NCBI GenBank assembly: GCA_902794535.1
Contig: CADBHQ010000008.1
Span: forward strand, 1-64,000
Source of the DNA: Fibrobacter succinogenes
GTDB taxonomy: Bacteria > Fibrobacterota > Fibrobacteria > Fibrobacterales > Fibrobacteraceae
Direction of reading: 5' to 3'
DNA: 64,000 nucleotides
Both the position numbers and the translations under genes were made by a program. The notes below the pieces were generated by a model, which was given only the letters and a program-made list of their open reading frames with translations, was not told the origin of the DNA and searched no databases. Positions within the stretch are counted from its first letter, which is position 1, and every line of letters starts with the position of its first letter. Of this stretch, positions 1 through 8,965 are shown in pieces.

Positions 1-1020
1 TGTCACGTGGTCCACGTCAATACCGCGGGCTGCCACGTCCGTACAAATGAGAATGCGGAGTTTCTTGTCGCGGAAAGCGTTCAAGGTCTTTTCGCGCATA
101 TTCTGGGCGACATCGCCACTCAGAGCGCCCACGTTGAAGCCGTAGCCCGAAAGCACTTGTTCCAGGTAGCTCACGTCGCTCTTTTTGTTGCAGAAAATCA
201 TGCAGCTTTCAGGATTGTAGTATTCCAGAACCTTGATGGTCATGGAATCCTTGTCCATCACATCGCAAGAATACCAGCGGTGTTCCAGGTTGTTTGCGAT
301 CACCTTGTCGTAGCTGAGCGACAGGAATTCGGCGCTCGGACGCTGGAATTCGCGGGCGAGGCTCTTCACGGTCTGCGGAATGGTGGCGCTGAACATGGTG
401 CAGGCAATCTGCTTGGGCAGGTACTTGCGAATCTTCTGCATGTCGGGGTAGAAACCCATCGAAAGCATTTCGTCGGCTTCGTCCAGAATCAGGTCGCGGA
501 TGTCCAAGAAGTCCACATTGCCGCGCTGCACATGGTCCATCAGGCGACCCGGAGTTGCCACAATGATATGCACGCCGTTCTTGAGGGCCTTCAGCTGCGG
601 TTCATAACTCACACCGCCGAAAATGGCGACGGAGCGAATGCCCGTGCCGGCAGAAAGTTTTTCGATTTCGTCTTGAACCTGCAAGCAGAGTTCACGTGTC
701 GGCACGAGAATCAAAGCCTGCGGGAAAATATGGTCGCGAACAATCACCTGCAAAAGCGGGAGAACGTAGGCGCCGGTCTTTCCCGAACCGGTCTTGGACT
801 GCACCAGCATATCGCGGGCGGCGAGCATGTAAGGAATCGTCTTGCGCTGTACCGGCATCAGGTCGGTCCAGCCGTGCTGAGCGAGAACAGCCTTCTGTTC
901 TTCGGGCAACATGTCAAAAGTATAGTCGGGGAGCTTGTGTTCGGGCTCGATAATCTTAACGGGAGTCAGAAACGGATTTACTTTTTCTTCTTTCTTCTCT
1001 TCTTTTACTTCTTCACTCAT
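1..1020 (-). CDS. DEAD-box ATP-dependent RNA helicase (3' end cut by window)
   Basis: An ATP-dependent RNA helicase that would remodel RNA duplexes or RNPs in the cytoplasm. About 340 residues are visible and the frame is still open at base 1, so the C-terminus is missing. The core motifs are all present in order: SKTGSGKT (motif I, about residue 75), PTREL (Ia), GG, TPGR (Ib), DEAD (II), SAT (III) and ARGID (V, near the window edge). The N-terminus has a charged Lys/Glu stretch before the Q-motif region. The ATG at 1018-1020 lacks a strong Shine-Dalgarno. It follows the 428-residue exported protein by 24 bp on the same strand. Which DEAD-box subfamily it belongs to cannot be decided without the C-terminal tail. 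Confidence 0.95.
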   Translation of the reverse strand, partial: MSEEVKEEKKEEKVNPFLTPVKIIEPEHKLPDYTFDMLPEEQKAVLAQHGWTDLMPVQRKTIPYMLAARDMLVQSKTGSGKTGAYVLPLLQVIVRDHIFPQALILVPTRELCLQVQDEIEKLSAGTGIRSVAIFGGVSYEPQLKALKNGVHIIVATPGRLMDHVQRGNVDFLDIRDLILDEADEMLSMGFYPDMQKIRKYLPKQIACTMFSATIPQTVKSLAREFQRPSAEFLSLSYDKVIANNLEHRWYSCDVMDKDSMTIKVLEYYNPESCMIFCNKKSDVSYLEQVLSGYGFNVGALSGDVAQNMREKTLNAFRDKKLRILICTDVAARGIDVDHVT

Positions 1021-1044
1021 AGTGAGCGCAAATGTAGAAAAATC

Positions 1045-2331
1045 CTACTTAAACGGTGTCCAGTGGTATTCCAACCCAACGCTGATAAACCAGTCAACAG
1101 TGCTTGCGCCAATGGTTGTGGGTTCAGCTGCTGCGTCGGGCGAGGGTTCTACATAGACATCTTTACCGCGGCTCGAAATGCCGGTGCGCACGCTTAGGCC
1201 GTAGTGTTGCAAGAATACGCATTGCGTGCCAAATCCAAAGAGGGCGCCCTTGTAGGGGTCTTCGGTCTTGAATCGGGTCTCGTATTCCCTAGAGGGCTTT
1301 TTCTTGGAATCTTTGAGTTCTATGTCTTCGGCGTAGAAACTGTATTGGAATCCGAGGAAGGCGAACAGGTGCAAGTCTAGCCATTTGAATGGTTCGTAGG
1401 TTCTTGCAAACATCACGTTCAGGCCGATTTCGTGCTGAGAGAAATTCCAGTGGTCCAGTTCTTCGTAAACTTCGTCGCGGTCGTCTATTTTTACGGCGTG
1501 GTCCGAATAGCGGTAGAATATTTCGCCACCGATAAAGCCAAACCAGATTCCGCCCGCATACAGAGTAAAGAGCGGGGTGGAATCGTCCATGAAGTTCCAG
1601 AGGCTAACGGAGTCTCGTGTTGCGCGGTAATTCGAAACGCGGCTTCTGATTTTGCGCTTGTACCAGCTGTACGGTGTGAGCGGAATTTGGGCCTGGGCGT
1701 ATCCAGCAGAAATACCTGCCCAAGATCTGAATGTCGGCGTTTCCTTGTAAAGCTCGTCGGGTTCCGTCTCTTTTTTCAGACGTTCTTCTTTTGTTAAACG
1801 GCGCTTGGTGTGGCGACCAAAAAAGGCGCTGGCAATATCATCACCCAAGGCAATCTTGTCGGATGTCTTTGCAACGGTTCCTGCACTTCTCGGTTCAAGC
1901 GTTGTTTCGTCGAAAATAGCGATTTGCAGGTCTTTGCCTTTATCGGCAATAAACAAAACGATTTTGTCTTCGAGTGCCTGGATTTTGGCCATCATGGAGG
2001 GGTGACGCGCTTTCAAAAGATGCGCGTCCAGGCCGGGCTCAATGTTGTTGGAAAGCCAAGATGCGTAACGCATGGCGACGGTGTCGCGTTCCCATTCACC
2101 GAAAAGTCTGCACTTGGGGTCGCCAATGCCGGAATTGTTGCGGCGTAACGATAGGCAGAATTCTTTGGGGTCAATGGCGGGCTCCTTGTCGGGAGTCCAA
2201 ATCAAGATGTCGGCGTTTTGCCACAGCGTCCAGTGGGAATCAAAGAAGATGTCCTTGGCGTAAGCGTTCCCTGCCAAAAAGGCTTGCGCAAAAATCACGA
2301 CTGCAAATGCAATTAGGGAAAGGCGTCTCAT
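1045..2331 (-). CDS. Exported protein of unknown function, probably envelope-associated
   Basis: Not recognised. The 428-residue product begins with a clear Sec signal peptide (hydrophobic residues 5-20, then AYAKD as the likely cleavage site). The second half (from about residue 200) has alternating aromatic/polar stretches such as GGIWFGFIGGEIFYRYSD, and the protein ends in EYHWTPFK, which resembles an outer-membrane beta-barrel. The first half is soluble-looking. Its ATG overlaps the stop of the upstream lipoprotein gene by 4 bp (2328-2331), so the two are almost certainly translationally coupled and may work together in the envelope. A barrel with a periplasmic N-domain is my inference. 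Confidence 0.75.
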   Translation of the reverse strand: MRRLSLIAFAVVIFAQAFLAGNAYAKDIFFDSHWTLWQNADILIWTPDKEPAIDPKEFCLSLRRNNSGIGDPKCRLFGEWERDTVAMRYASWLSNNIEPGLDAHLLKARHPSMMAKIQALEDKIVLFIADKGKDLQIAIFDETTLEPRSAGTVAKTSDKIALGDDIASAFFGRHTKRRLTKEERLKKETEPDELYKETPTFRSWAGISAGYAQAQIPLTPYSWYKRKIRSRVSNYRATRDSVSLWNFMDDSTPLFTLYAGGIWFGFIGGEIFYRYSDHAVKIDDRDEVYEELDHWNFSQHEIGLNVMFARTYEPFKWLDLHLFAFLGFQYSFYAEDIELKDSKKKPSREYETRFKTEDPYKGALFGFGTQCVFLQHYGLSVRTGISSRGKDVYVEPSPDAAAEPTTIGASTVDWFISVGLEYHWTPFK

Positions 2332-3017
2332 TTGCCGGCCCCCTTGTACATGTTCTTGCGAATCTGTTGGACAGTTTGCCGCATCAGTTGTTCAAGGTCG
2401 TTCAAAGTGAGCTTGATAACCGGGTGCTGGATTTCGTCGACGGCGCTAAACAACGAACGTTGTTTTACATTGTCCCACAATGTATACGATACAATGGCGC
2501 TGATATTCTTGACTTCGCGCTTGTCTTCCAATTCGTTGTGAATCAAGGCGTAGTCAAAGAAGTTTTCTCGCTTCAAGTCGGTGCCGATAATGACTTCGTG
2601 AATCAAGAGAATCTGCGGAGGAACGCTGCCGTCAGGAGCTTTAACTGTCACACCTTGCTCGGGGAGTTTCCCCTTCATGAAAATGCGGTCGTCGAGTTTC
2701 TGGCTTTCTTCGGGGAAGCTTGCCAGCACAGAATCGGGCAGAACGTTCAGCTTGCTGTAACCGCCGCGGAATTCGTGTTCCATGGCTTTGGAGCAAAATT
2801 CAGTCGCTTTGATTTGCGTGCTGTCGCCAAAGTCCAGGCGGTTTGCAAACCACTTGGTTCGGGTAATGACAAACGACTTCTGGAGCCCCGTTACCGTAAG
2901 TTCGCCATAGGGCGCTTGCTTGTAGGCGGGATGGCTGCTGGACCAATGGTAAGAATCGGCGCAACCCGTGAAGAGTAGCGCCGCCATTACAAACAATGTT
3001 CCAAAGAGGCGTGCCAT
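2328..3017 (-). CDS. Lipoprotein of unknown function
   Basis: Unrecognised family. The 229-residue product has a lipoprotein signal: a short positive N-terminus, hydrophobic core and lipobox LFTGC, with Cys at about residue 19. The mature part is soluble, alpha/beta-looking and has no motif I can name. The C-terminal end is basic (RKNMYKGAGK). The gene lies 13 bp downstream of pyrE and overlaps the following exported-protein gene by 4 bp, so it is in a tight minus-strand run with it. Co-translation with the next gene is the only hint about its job. Confidence 0.75.
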   Translation of the reverse strand: MARLFGTLFVMAALLFTGCADSYHWSSSHPAYKQAPYGELTVTGLQKSFVITRTKWFANRLDFGDSTQIKATEFCSKAMEHEFRGGYSKLNVLPDSVLASFPEESQKLDDRIFMKGKLPEQGVTVKAPDGSVPPQILLIHEVIIGTDLKRENFFDYALIHNELEDKREVKNISAIVSYTLWDNVKQRSLFSAVDEIQHPVIKLTLNDLEQLMRQTVQQIRKNMYKGAGK

Positions 3018-3030
3018 TAATCCTTGCTGA

Positions 3031-3702
3031 TTACGGTGCGCCCCACTTTTCGCGGTAAGCGTACACCTTGTCGAGGATTCCTTCGGGAGCGTTGATCTTC
3101 TTGCGATTTTCTTCGCTTTCGAGGAAGGCGATAATGTCGTTGATGTTCACGATGGAGTGAGCTTCGATGCCGTATTCGTCTTGCACGGTCTGGAGCGCGG
3201 ACTTGCCGTTATCGAGCTTTTCCTTGCGGTCCACCGAAATCAAGAGACCGATAACGTTTGCATTCTCAATCTTCGAAAGAGCCTGCATCGTTTCGTTCAC
3301 GCTGGTGCCTGCGGTAATCACGTCTTCGATAATCACGACGTTCGTCTTTTCGGCGTACTTGTAACCGACGAGCATGCCGCCTTCACCGTGGTCCTTCGCT
3401 TCTTTGCGGTTGTAGGTAAAGGTGAGGTCTTGGCTGTACACGTCAGAAAGCTTCATGGCGGTGGCTGCGCACAGCGGAATGCCCTTGTAGGCCGGTCCAT
3501 AAAGGTTCTGGGCCTTGCCGTCGAAATGCTTCATGAAAGCGGCGGCGTAAAATTCGGCAAGCTTGGAAAGCGTGCGTCCGGTACGGAACTCTCCGGTGTT
3601 AATGAAGTACGGCGTATTGCGGCCGCTCTTGGTCACGAAATCACCGAACTTGAGTGCGCCGGCTTCTACGAGAAAATGAACAAATTGGTCTTTATTATTC
3701 AT
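3031..3702 (-). CDS. pyrE: Orotate phosphoribosyltransferase
   Basis: Converts orotate and PRPP to OMP in de novo pyrimidine synthesis (cytoplasm). The 223-residue length is normal for PyrE. The PRPP-binding loop is visible as VVIIEDVITAGTS (about residues 122-134), and the N-terminal part contains the FVTKSGRNTPYFINTG stretch typical of orotate binding. YNRKEAKDHGEGG is the flexible catalytic loop, with its Lys and Asp-His. It sits between a small membrane protein (20 bp upstream) and an unrelated lipoprotein, and no other pyr gene is in the window. Confidence 0.95.
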   Translation of the reverse strand: MNNKDQFVHFLVEAGALKFGDFVTKSGRNTPYFINTGEFRTGRTLSKLAEFYAAAFMKHFDGKAQNLYGPAYKGIPLCAATAMKLSDVYSQDLTFTYNRKEAKDHGEGGMLVGYKYAEKTNVVIIEDVITAGTSVNETMQALSKIENANVIGLLISVDRKEKLDNGKSALQTVQDEYGIEAHSIVNINDIIAFLESEENRKKINAPEGILDKVYAYREKWGAP

Positions 3703-3722
3703 GATGGAACCTTAGTAGCTAG

Positions 3723-4226
3723 TTATGCGCTTGCACCGCAGAGAAGGCTGAAGATTCGGGCGAACACGTTCGTTTCTTCGGTCAGAATTTCGATGACAAC
3801 CAAGAGGATTGTAATCAGTACGCACAGACCGATGTAGAAATAGAACGACTTCTTGAAGCCCTTGATCTTCATCTTGAAAATGGCCCAAGCAATCACGCTA
3901 AAGATAGCGCTGAAAGTCCATGCGGCAACGGCACCGAGCGAAATACCCGGAATCAGGCTGATGGCAAACGTGAGGGCGATACCCGGCATAAAGTAGAAGC
4001 AAATGCACAGGACGCTCAACAGGGCGAATCCGACATAGTGAGAGAAACCGCGTTCGCGCTGGACAATCACCTGCGGCTGGGTCGGCGATGCGTAGGATTC
4101 TTCTACGGGAGCTTCCTGCGGAATGCTCTCGGCGCTAGATTCCGGTGCGGTTTCGTTTTCAACAACCGGAGCAACTTCGGCGGGAGCTTCGGTTGTGACT
4201 TCGTTTTGATTCAGTTCTTCGGACAT
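3723..4226 (-). CDS. Small multi-spanning membrane protein with acidic N-terminal tail
   Basis: Unrecognised. The first 60 or so of 167 residues are rich in Glu, Pro, Ala and Ser. Three to four hydrophobic segments follow (about residues 62-85, 85-105, 105-120 and 127-147), the last followed by a short soluble end. AGGAG lies just before the ATG, supporting the start. The gene is 18 bp downstream of purU and 20 bp upstream of pyrE, so it is probably read through with both nucleotide-metabolism genes, though nothing in it suggests a metabolic role. Confidence 0.75.
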   Translation of the reverse strand: MSEELNQNEVTTEAPAEVAPVVENETAPESSAESIPQEAPVEESYASPTQPQVIVQRERGFSHYVGFALLSVLCICFYFMPGIALTFAISLIPGISLGAVAAWTFSAIFSVIAWAIFKMKIKGFKKSFYFYIGLCVLITILLVVIEILTEETNVFARIFSLLCGASA

Positions 4227-4244
4227 ATTGTCTCCTGTAAAATT

Positions 4245-5090
4245 CTAGAGAATAAAGGTGCGGCCGGCGTAAACGAATACGCGGTGTTCGAGCCAAAGCT
4301 TGAGGGCGGCAGACAGCGTGCGCTTTTCGATATCCTTGCCCAGTTCCACGAGTTCGTCGATGCTGGCGGTTTCAGGCACGCGCTGGATATCCTGACAAAT
4401 AATCGGGCCTTGGTCCAGGTCTTCGGTGGCAAAGTGAGCGGTTGCACCGATAATCTTCACACCCTTGTGCCAGGCCTGGTGGTAGGGCTTTGCACCCTTG
4501 AATGCCGGCAAGAATCCGTGGTGGATGTTGATAATGCGGTACTTGAATTCTTCGGTAAAGGCTTCGCTCAAGATCTGCATGTAACGAGCGAGTACCACAG
4601 TATCGGTCTTGGTTTCGGCGATAATTTCGCGGAAACGATTTTCGGGAATGCTCTTGTCCGGGTTCGACGGCACATAGTAGAACGGCACGCCGAAGGTTCC
4701 GCCCACAGGGCCCAGGTCGGGGTGGTTACCCACAATGCAACTGAACTCGCAGGGGAGGTCTCCATCGCGGTGTTTGAGCAAAAGGTCATAAAGGCAGTGG
4801 TCCGTCTTCGAAACGAAGATGGCTACGCGTTCAATTTTGGTGGTGTCGAACAACTTCCAGTTCAGGTGGAGGTGACCTTCCAAGGTTTCCAGATGTTTGC
4901 GGACTTCTTCGATATTTTCGGATTCCGCTTCAAAAACGGCACGTAAAAAGAAAGTTTCGATATCTTTTGCCGTATGTTGCTGTAAATCAACAATGTTGGC
5001 GCCCGCCTTGGCGAGTACCTGGGTAGTTCCGGCAATAAGTCCCTTTTGGTCAGGGCAATGAATCTGCAAAATGTAACGTGTAATAGCCAT
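4245..5090 (-). CDS. purU: Formyltetrahydrofolate deformylase
   Basis: Hydrolyses 10-formyl-THF to formate and THF, balancing one-carbon units and supplying formate for purine synthesis. The 281-residue protein has the PurU order: an N-terminal ACT domain (CPDQKGLIAGTTQVLAKAG, residues 11-29) and a C-terminal formyltransferase fold with the substrate motif NIHHGFLPAFKGAKPYHQA and the catalytic GATAHFATEDLDQGPII stretch (Asn, His and Asp all visible). It starts a minus-strand run towards pyrE and is divergent from the paralogous-domain gene at 5191. Confidence 0.95.
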   Translation of the reverse strand: MAITRYILQIHCPDQKGLIAGTTQVLAKAGANIVDLQQHTAKDIETFFLRAVFEAESENIEEVRKHLETLEGHLHLNWKLFDTTKIERVAIFVSKTDHCLYDLLLKHRDGDLPCEFSCIVGNHPDLGPVGGTFGVPFYYVPSNPDKSIPENRFREIIAETKTDTVVLARYMQILSEAFTEEFKYRIINIHHGFLPAFKGAKPYHQAWHKGVKIIGATAHFATEDLDQGPIICQDIQRVPETASIDELVELGKDIEKRTLSAALKLWLEHRVFVYAGRTFIL

Positions 5091-5190
5091 AGCCCAAAAT
5101 TATAAAAACGCAGGCATTAAGTCTTTGCTTCCCTTCCGAAAATCTAAAATATTCTAACTTTAAACCGGAAACTTTATACGAGAAGGAAAA

Positions 5191-6306
5191 ATGAGTCGTA
5201 AATTCTCTTTCAAGTCTATGTTTGCTGTCGTATTCGGTATGGCGGTTGTTCAGGCATTTGCTGTTCCTCAGAAGTCTTGGGACGCTATCTACAATGCCGA
5301 AGGCGAAGGTGATTATTCTGCCGCCAAGATCGAAGGCAAAATCCGTTTCGGTAAGTACACTCACTATAAAGAAGTCCAGCCGGTTTCTTTCAAGGTGAAC
5401 GATAGTTTGTTTGCTTTCTCGGTGGCCGGTAACATGACTGTTGCTTCCGACAAGATCGAAAAGGAACATTTCTACGAAAAGTGCAACGAAACCATGGAAG
5501 CATGGATTTCGTTCTTCAATACTCCGCGCGATTTCGGTGGTGAAAACCTGATTATCAACATTGCTGGCGTGGACCTCGCTTGTGGCGATGAACTTTTTGC
5601 TGTGGGCGATTTGCGCATCAAGTTCACGAACCCCAAGGCTCAGGAAGCTTGGGCAAACACTTTGGAAGGCCGCGAAAAGTACAAGCGTGAAAAGGTGGTG
5701 GAATACCGCCGCGCCGAACAGGAACACCGCTCTTCTCTCCGCGATGTGTCTGGCATGGTTAAGGACCCGCGTGACGGCCAAGTGTATCGCACCATTAAGG
5801 TTGAAGGCCGTGAATGGTTTGCCCAGAACGTGAACTACAATGTGGAAGGTCACTCCTGGTGCTACGAAGACAAGGAAAACTACTGCGCTCGCGGTGGCCG
5901 TCTGTATGACTTGGAAGGCGCCCGCAAGGCATGCCCCGAAGGTTGGCACTTGCCGCGTGACCGCGAATGGATGGACTTGCTCGTTGGCCTGACTCACTGC
6001 TACGATGGCGTGGACAAGTGCGAAAAGTTTGCTAACAAGATGAAGGCTACCACTGGCTGGCAGGGCGGTGGCGGTACCGACGAATACGGCTTCTCTATCT
6101 TCTCTTCGGGCTACCGCAAGATGGTGGGTAAGTCTATCGTCCGTTACGAAGACATGGGTGAATACGCCGGTTTCTGGTCTGCACAGAACGGTCGTAACGA
6201 AACCATTTGGATTTGGGCCATGGGCCGTATGAGTGACCAGATGGTCCGCCAGCTCGTGCCGAGCAAGACCAACGCCTACTCTGTCCGTTGCATCAATGGA
6301 AACTAG
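5191..6306 (+). CDS. Secreted protein with Fibrobacter succinogenes major paralogous domain
   Basis: A 371-residue secreted protein. It has a signal peptide (about residues 1-24, AFA before VPQ), a middle region of unknown type, and from about residue 190 the Fibrobacter major paralogous domain. Recognisable pieces of that domain are DGQVYRTIKVEGREWFAQNV, the CPEGWHLPRDREWMDL core, paired cysteines, the GFWSA turn and the closing YSVRCI. The domain is C-type-lectin/formylglycine-enzyme-like and its role is not established. GAAGGA precedes the ATG by a normal distance, and a strong terminator follows the stop, so this is probably a single-gene unit. It is the main taxonomic marker in the window. 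Confidence 0.9.
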   Translation: MSRKFSFKSMFAVVFGMAVVQAFAVPQKSWDAIYNAEGEGDYSAAKIEGKIRFGKYTHYKEVQPVSFKVNDSLFAFSVAGNMTVASDKIEKEHFYEKCNETMEAWISFFNTPRDFGGENLIINIAGVDLACGDELFAVGDLRIKFTNPKAQEAWANTLEGREKYKREKVVEYRRAEQEHRSSLRDVSGMVKDPRDGQVYRTIKVEGREWFAQNVNYNVEGHSWCYEDKENYCARGGRLYDLEGARKACPEGWHLPRDREWMDLLVGLTHCYDGVDKCEKFANKMKATTGWQGGGGTDEYGFSIFSSGYRKMVGKSIVRYEDMGEYAGFWSAQNGRNETIWIWAMGRMSDQMVRQLVPSKTNAYSVRCINGN

Positions 6307-6327
6307 CGCGTCCGCGCCCCGAAATTG

Positions 6328-6354
6328 AAAAGGCCCCCGACGGGGGCCTTTTTT
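6328..6354 (+). terminator. Rho-independent terminator of the paralogous-domain gene
   Basis: AAAAGGCCCCC-GAC-GGGGGCCTTTTTT: an almost perfect GC-rich hairpin followed by a T run, 20 bp after the stop at 6306. It also separates this gene from the convergent argS. Confidence 0.9.
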
Positions 6355-6395
6355 GTATTTATAGCGAGAAGCTCGCGCCGAAGGCGCGGCGTATT

Positions 6396-8114
6396 TTACA
6401 TCTGGCGAATCGGGAAGAGTCCGAGCAGGTCGAGTACGTTTTCGAGCACGATCTGTGTTGCCTGAACCAAGAACAGGCGGGACTTTTCTTCGGCAGAACC
6501 GAGCACGCGGTCTTCGTGGATGAACTTGTGTGCGGCTTCTGCGATTTCCAAAGCATACTGGGCGAGAACGCTCGGTTCATCACCGGCGACGGCGTCCAGA
6601 ATCTTCTTGCCCTTCTTTGACAAAATGTTAATGAGGCTGTAGGCAGCATCGTCGCCGAGCTGGGCCATGTCCACATCGGCGATATTCACCGTGTAGCCGG
6701 CCTTGCGCATAATGCTGCAAAGACGCACGTGGGCGTTCTGCACATACGGACCGGTATCGCCTTCAAAACTCATCACGGCATCCCAATCGAAACGCACATC
6801 CTTCAAGCGGCTGTTCTTGAGGTCGTTGAAGGTGAGGGCGGAAATACCGATCTGGCGAGCGATAAGTTCCTTGTTTTCGAGCTCCGGATTCTTCGCGTCG
6901 ATGAATTCGAGAATCTTCTTCTGGGCAGCTTCAATCACGTCGCGAAGCAGGCTTGCGGTACCCGTACGGGTCTTGCCCTTTTCCCACTTGCCGTCGACCA
7001 GCTGCAGAATCACGCCGAACGGAATGTGGTACATGTCCTTGTACCATTCGCGGCCCATCTTCTTGAGCACATGGAACACCTGCTTGAAGTGCAGAGCTTG
7101 TCCGAGGTCCACCACGTAAAGGCACTTGTCGAAGTTGTATTCCTTCTTGCGGTAGCAAGCGGCGGCCAAGTCGCGGGTAGCGTACAAAGTAGAACCATCG
7201 CTCTTGCGAATCAGGCAGGGGTTCAGGTCGAATTCGTCGAGCATCACCACGTCCAAATCCTGGCTCTTGACCATCAGGTTCTTTTCGCGGAGTTCGTCGA
7301 GAATGGCCGGAATCTTGTCTTCGAAGAAGGATTCGCCGGTGTAGTGGTCGAAGCCCACGCCCATCATGTCATAAATGCGCATGAGTTCCTTGAGCGTTGC
7401 TGCGCGGAAGGCGGTCCAAAGCTTGCGGTAGAATTCATCACCCTGTTCGAGCTTGGTGAATGCGGCGCGTGCTTCATCTTCAAGGCCGGGTTCTTCTTTG
7501 CTGGCTTTGGAGAAGGCGGCGTAAAGAATGTTCAATTCCTTCACGGTCAGGCTATCCAGCGTGGCGTCGTCTGTCGGGCGCTTTTCGCGCAGGTACATCA
7601 CGATGAGCTTGCCGAAAGCGGTTCCCCAGTCACCCAGGTGGTTAATGCGTTCCACCTTGTAACCGGCGGCCTTGTAAATGCGGGAAAGCGAGTTTCCGAT
7701 CATTGTCGAACGCAGGTGATGGAAGGCGAGTTCCTTACCGATGTTCGGGGAGCTAAAGTCAATGCAGACCACTTTGCCGTTCGATGCGGCGTGACCGTAT
7801 TCCAAGCCCTTGGCGGCGATTTCTTCGAGCGTCGACTTAGCCAAGAAGCTACGGTCGATAAAGAAGTTCAGGTAACCGTTCACGGCTTCGACCTTCGAAA
7901 GACCTGCCGGGAGCTTCACCTGGGCGGCCAAGTCTTCGGCGATCATTTTCGGGGCCTTGCGCATCACCTTGGCGAGCGAAAAACACGGAATGGTAAAGTT
8001 GCCGTGCGTGGTGTCTGGCGGCACAGAGATAAGCTTGAGGGCGGCTTCCTTTTCGAAGGAACCGGTAGCGGCGAGCGCTTCTGCGATTTCTTGCTCAAAC
8101 GAGTTCATCTTCAC
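6396..8114 (-). CDS. argS: Arginyl-tRNA synthetase
   Basis: Charges tRNA-Arg in the cytoplasm. The 572-residue class I synthetase has an N-terminal Add1 domain. The HIGH-equivalent is SSPNIGKELAFHHLRS (about residues 120-135). The region around GKTRTGTASLLRDV stands where KMSK would be; loss of canonical KMSK is normal for ArgRS. The C-terminal helical anticodon-binding domain contains DTGPYVQNAHVRLCSI. Its start overlaps the end of rsfS by 20 bp, so it is the last gene of a rsfS-argS coupled pair. Length and domain order are complete. Confidence 0.97.
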   Translation of the reverse strand: MKMNSFEQEIAEALAATGSFEKEAALKLISVPPDTTHGNFTIPCFSLAKVMRKAPKMIAEDLAAQVKLPAGLSKVEAVNGYLNFFIDRSFLAKSTLEEIAAKGLEYGHAASNGKVVCIDFSSPNIGKELAFHHLRSTMIGNSLSRIYKAAGYKVERINHLGDWGTAFGKLIVMYLREKRPTDDATLDSLTVKELNILYAAFSKASKEEPGLEDEARAAFTKLEQGDEFYRKLWTAFRAATLKELMRIYDMMGVGFDHYTGESFFEDKIPAILDELREKNLMVKSQDLDVVMLDEFDLNPCLIRKSDGSTLYATRDLAAACYRKKEYNFDKCLYVVDLGQALHFKQVFHVLKKMGREWYKDMYHIPFGVILQLVDGKWEKGKTRTGTASLLRDVIEAAQKKILEFIDAKNPELENKELIARQIGISALTFNDLKNSRLKDVRFDWDAVMSFEGDTGPYVQNAHVRLCSIMRKAGYTVNIADVDMAQLGDDAAYSLINILSKKGKKILDAVAGDEPSVLAQYALEIAEAAHKFIHEDRVLGSAEEKSRLFLVQATQIVLENVLDLLGLFPIRQM

Positions 8115-8511
8115 TGCTCTTCTTCTTAGAGGTCTTCTTCACAAAGTCATTTTCGTCGAGATTTTCGATCTTGCCGTCGGCATACAGACGGTCCAGCGAA
8201 ATTTCGTTACGCTTTTCTTCTTCGAACAGGTGTACCATCAGGTCGAGGCCTGCGTCGAACACAGCCCAGCGCACGCCTTCCTTGTATTCCACGCCCACGG
8301 ACGGGAGCTTGTTTGCCTTGAATTCCTTACGCAGTTCGTTCAGAATAGCCTGCATCTGAGCTTCGCTTTCGCAGGTGGCGACAAGGAAAAAGTCGGTCAC
8401 GTCTTTGATGCCGCGAAGGTCAATCAACTGGACGTTCTGGGCGCGCAGTTCAAAAAGAATGCTGGCTCCGATATTTACGGACTCTGGCAGGTCTGTGATT
8501 TTTGTTGTCAT
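8095..8511 (-). CDS. rsfS: Ribosomal silencing factor RsfS
   Basis: Binds uL14 on the 50S subunit and blocks subunit joining under nutrient limitation. The 138-residue protein carries the family signature: DLRGIKDVTDFFLVATCES near residues 33-51, then GVEYKEGVRWAVFDAGLDLMVHLF, ending with a charged, Lys/Ser-rich tail. It overlaps argS by 20 bp at its 3' end and shares one base with the stop of the upstream LytR_C-like gene (TAATG), so translation of all three is coupled. Pairing with a LytR_C-type protein is seen in other bacteria. Confidence 0.93.
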   Translation of the reverse strand: MTTKITDLPESVNIGASILFELRAQNVQLIDLRGIKDVTDFFLVATCESEAQMQAILNELRKEFKANKLPSVGVEYKEGVRWAVFDAGLDLMVHLFEEEKRNEISLDRLYADGKIENLDENDFVKKTSKKKSSEDELV

Positions 8512-8951
8512 TATTCTTCTCCCTGTTCGGGTTCAATGATTTGATTAAAGTCTTTTCCTATGTAGACGGCGGCATCGACAACAGCGCGGCTACTATGAAC
8601 GATAAGCACGTTGTCGGTCTTGAGCGCTTGAGCTAAAGCTTTGGCCCCTTCCCATTCGGGGTTTCTAAGCACGAGAACCGTCTCGTCGTAATTCTGCAAG
8701 CGGTCGTTCCTGGAACTCACGATATCGAAACCGTTGTCGCGCAGGTAGGAACGCATCTTGGCTGCAGCCCCTTGCATTCCGCAGCTGTTTAATACCTCGA
8801 CATCGCCCTTGTAGGTTCGTTTGACCTTTACAATTTGGGCCTTTTTCGGCTTTTCTTCGCAACCTAAAAATGCCGTTGCAATAAACAACAGCGTAACCAC
8901 CGTTAAGATGGCTGAAATAATGCGGTATGCTTTAGAAATGCTTTGGTACAT
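8511..8951 (-). CDS. Membrane-anchored LytR C-terminal-domain protein
   Basis: A 146-residue protein with one N-terminal membrane anchor or lipoprotein-like segment (about residues 10-30, ending FLGCEE) and a C-terminal domain resembling LytR_C. Recognisable parts are DVEVLNSCGMQGAAAKMRSY, then LRDNGFDIVSSRN and the closing hydrophobic IGKDFNQII. LytR_C domains occur alone or after LytR-CpsA-Psr phosphotransferases; no catalytic LCP domain is present here. It overlaps rsfS by one base and follows the 188-residue exported protein by 14 bp. A cell-wall-linked role is inferred from the domain only. Confidence 0.75.
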   Translation of the reverse strand: MYQSISKAYRIISAILTVVTLLFIATAFLGCEEKPKKAQIVKVKRTYKGDVEVLNSCGMQGAAAKMRSYLRDNGFDIVSSRNDRLQNYDETVLVLRNPEWEGAKALAQALKTDNVLIVHSSRAVVDAAVYIGKDFNQIIEPEQGEE

Positions 8952-8965
8952 TCGTCAGCACAAAT

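Noticed and set aside
6729-8129. Plus-strand open frame opposite argS
   Set aside because: Antisense shadow. ArgRS motifs are on the minus strand, and the plus-strand product shows no domain.
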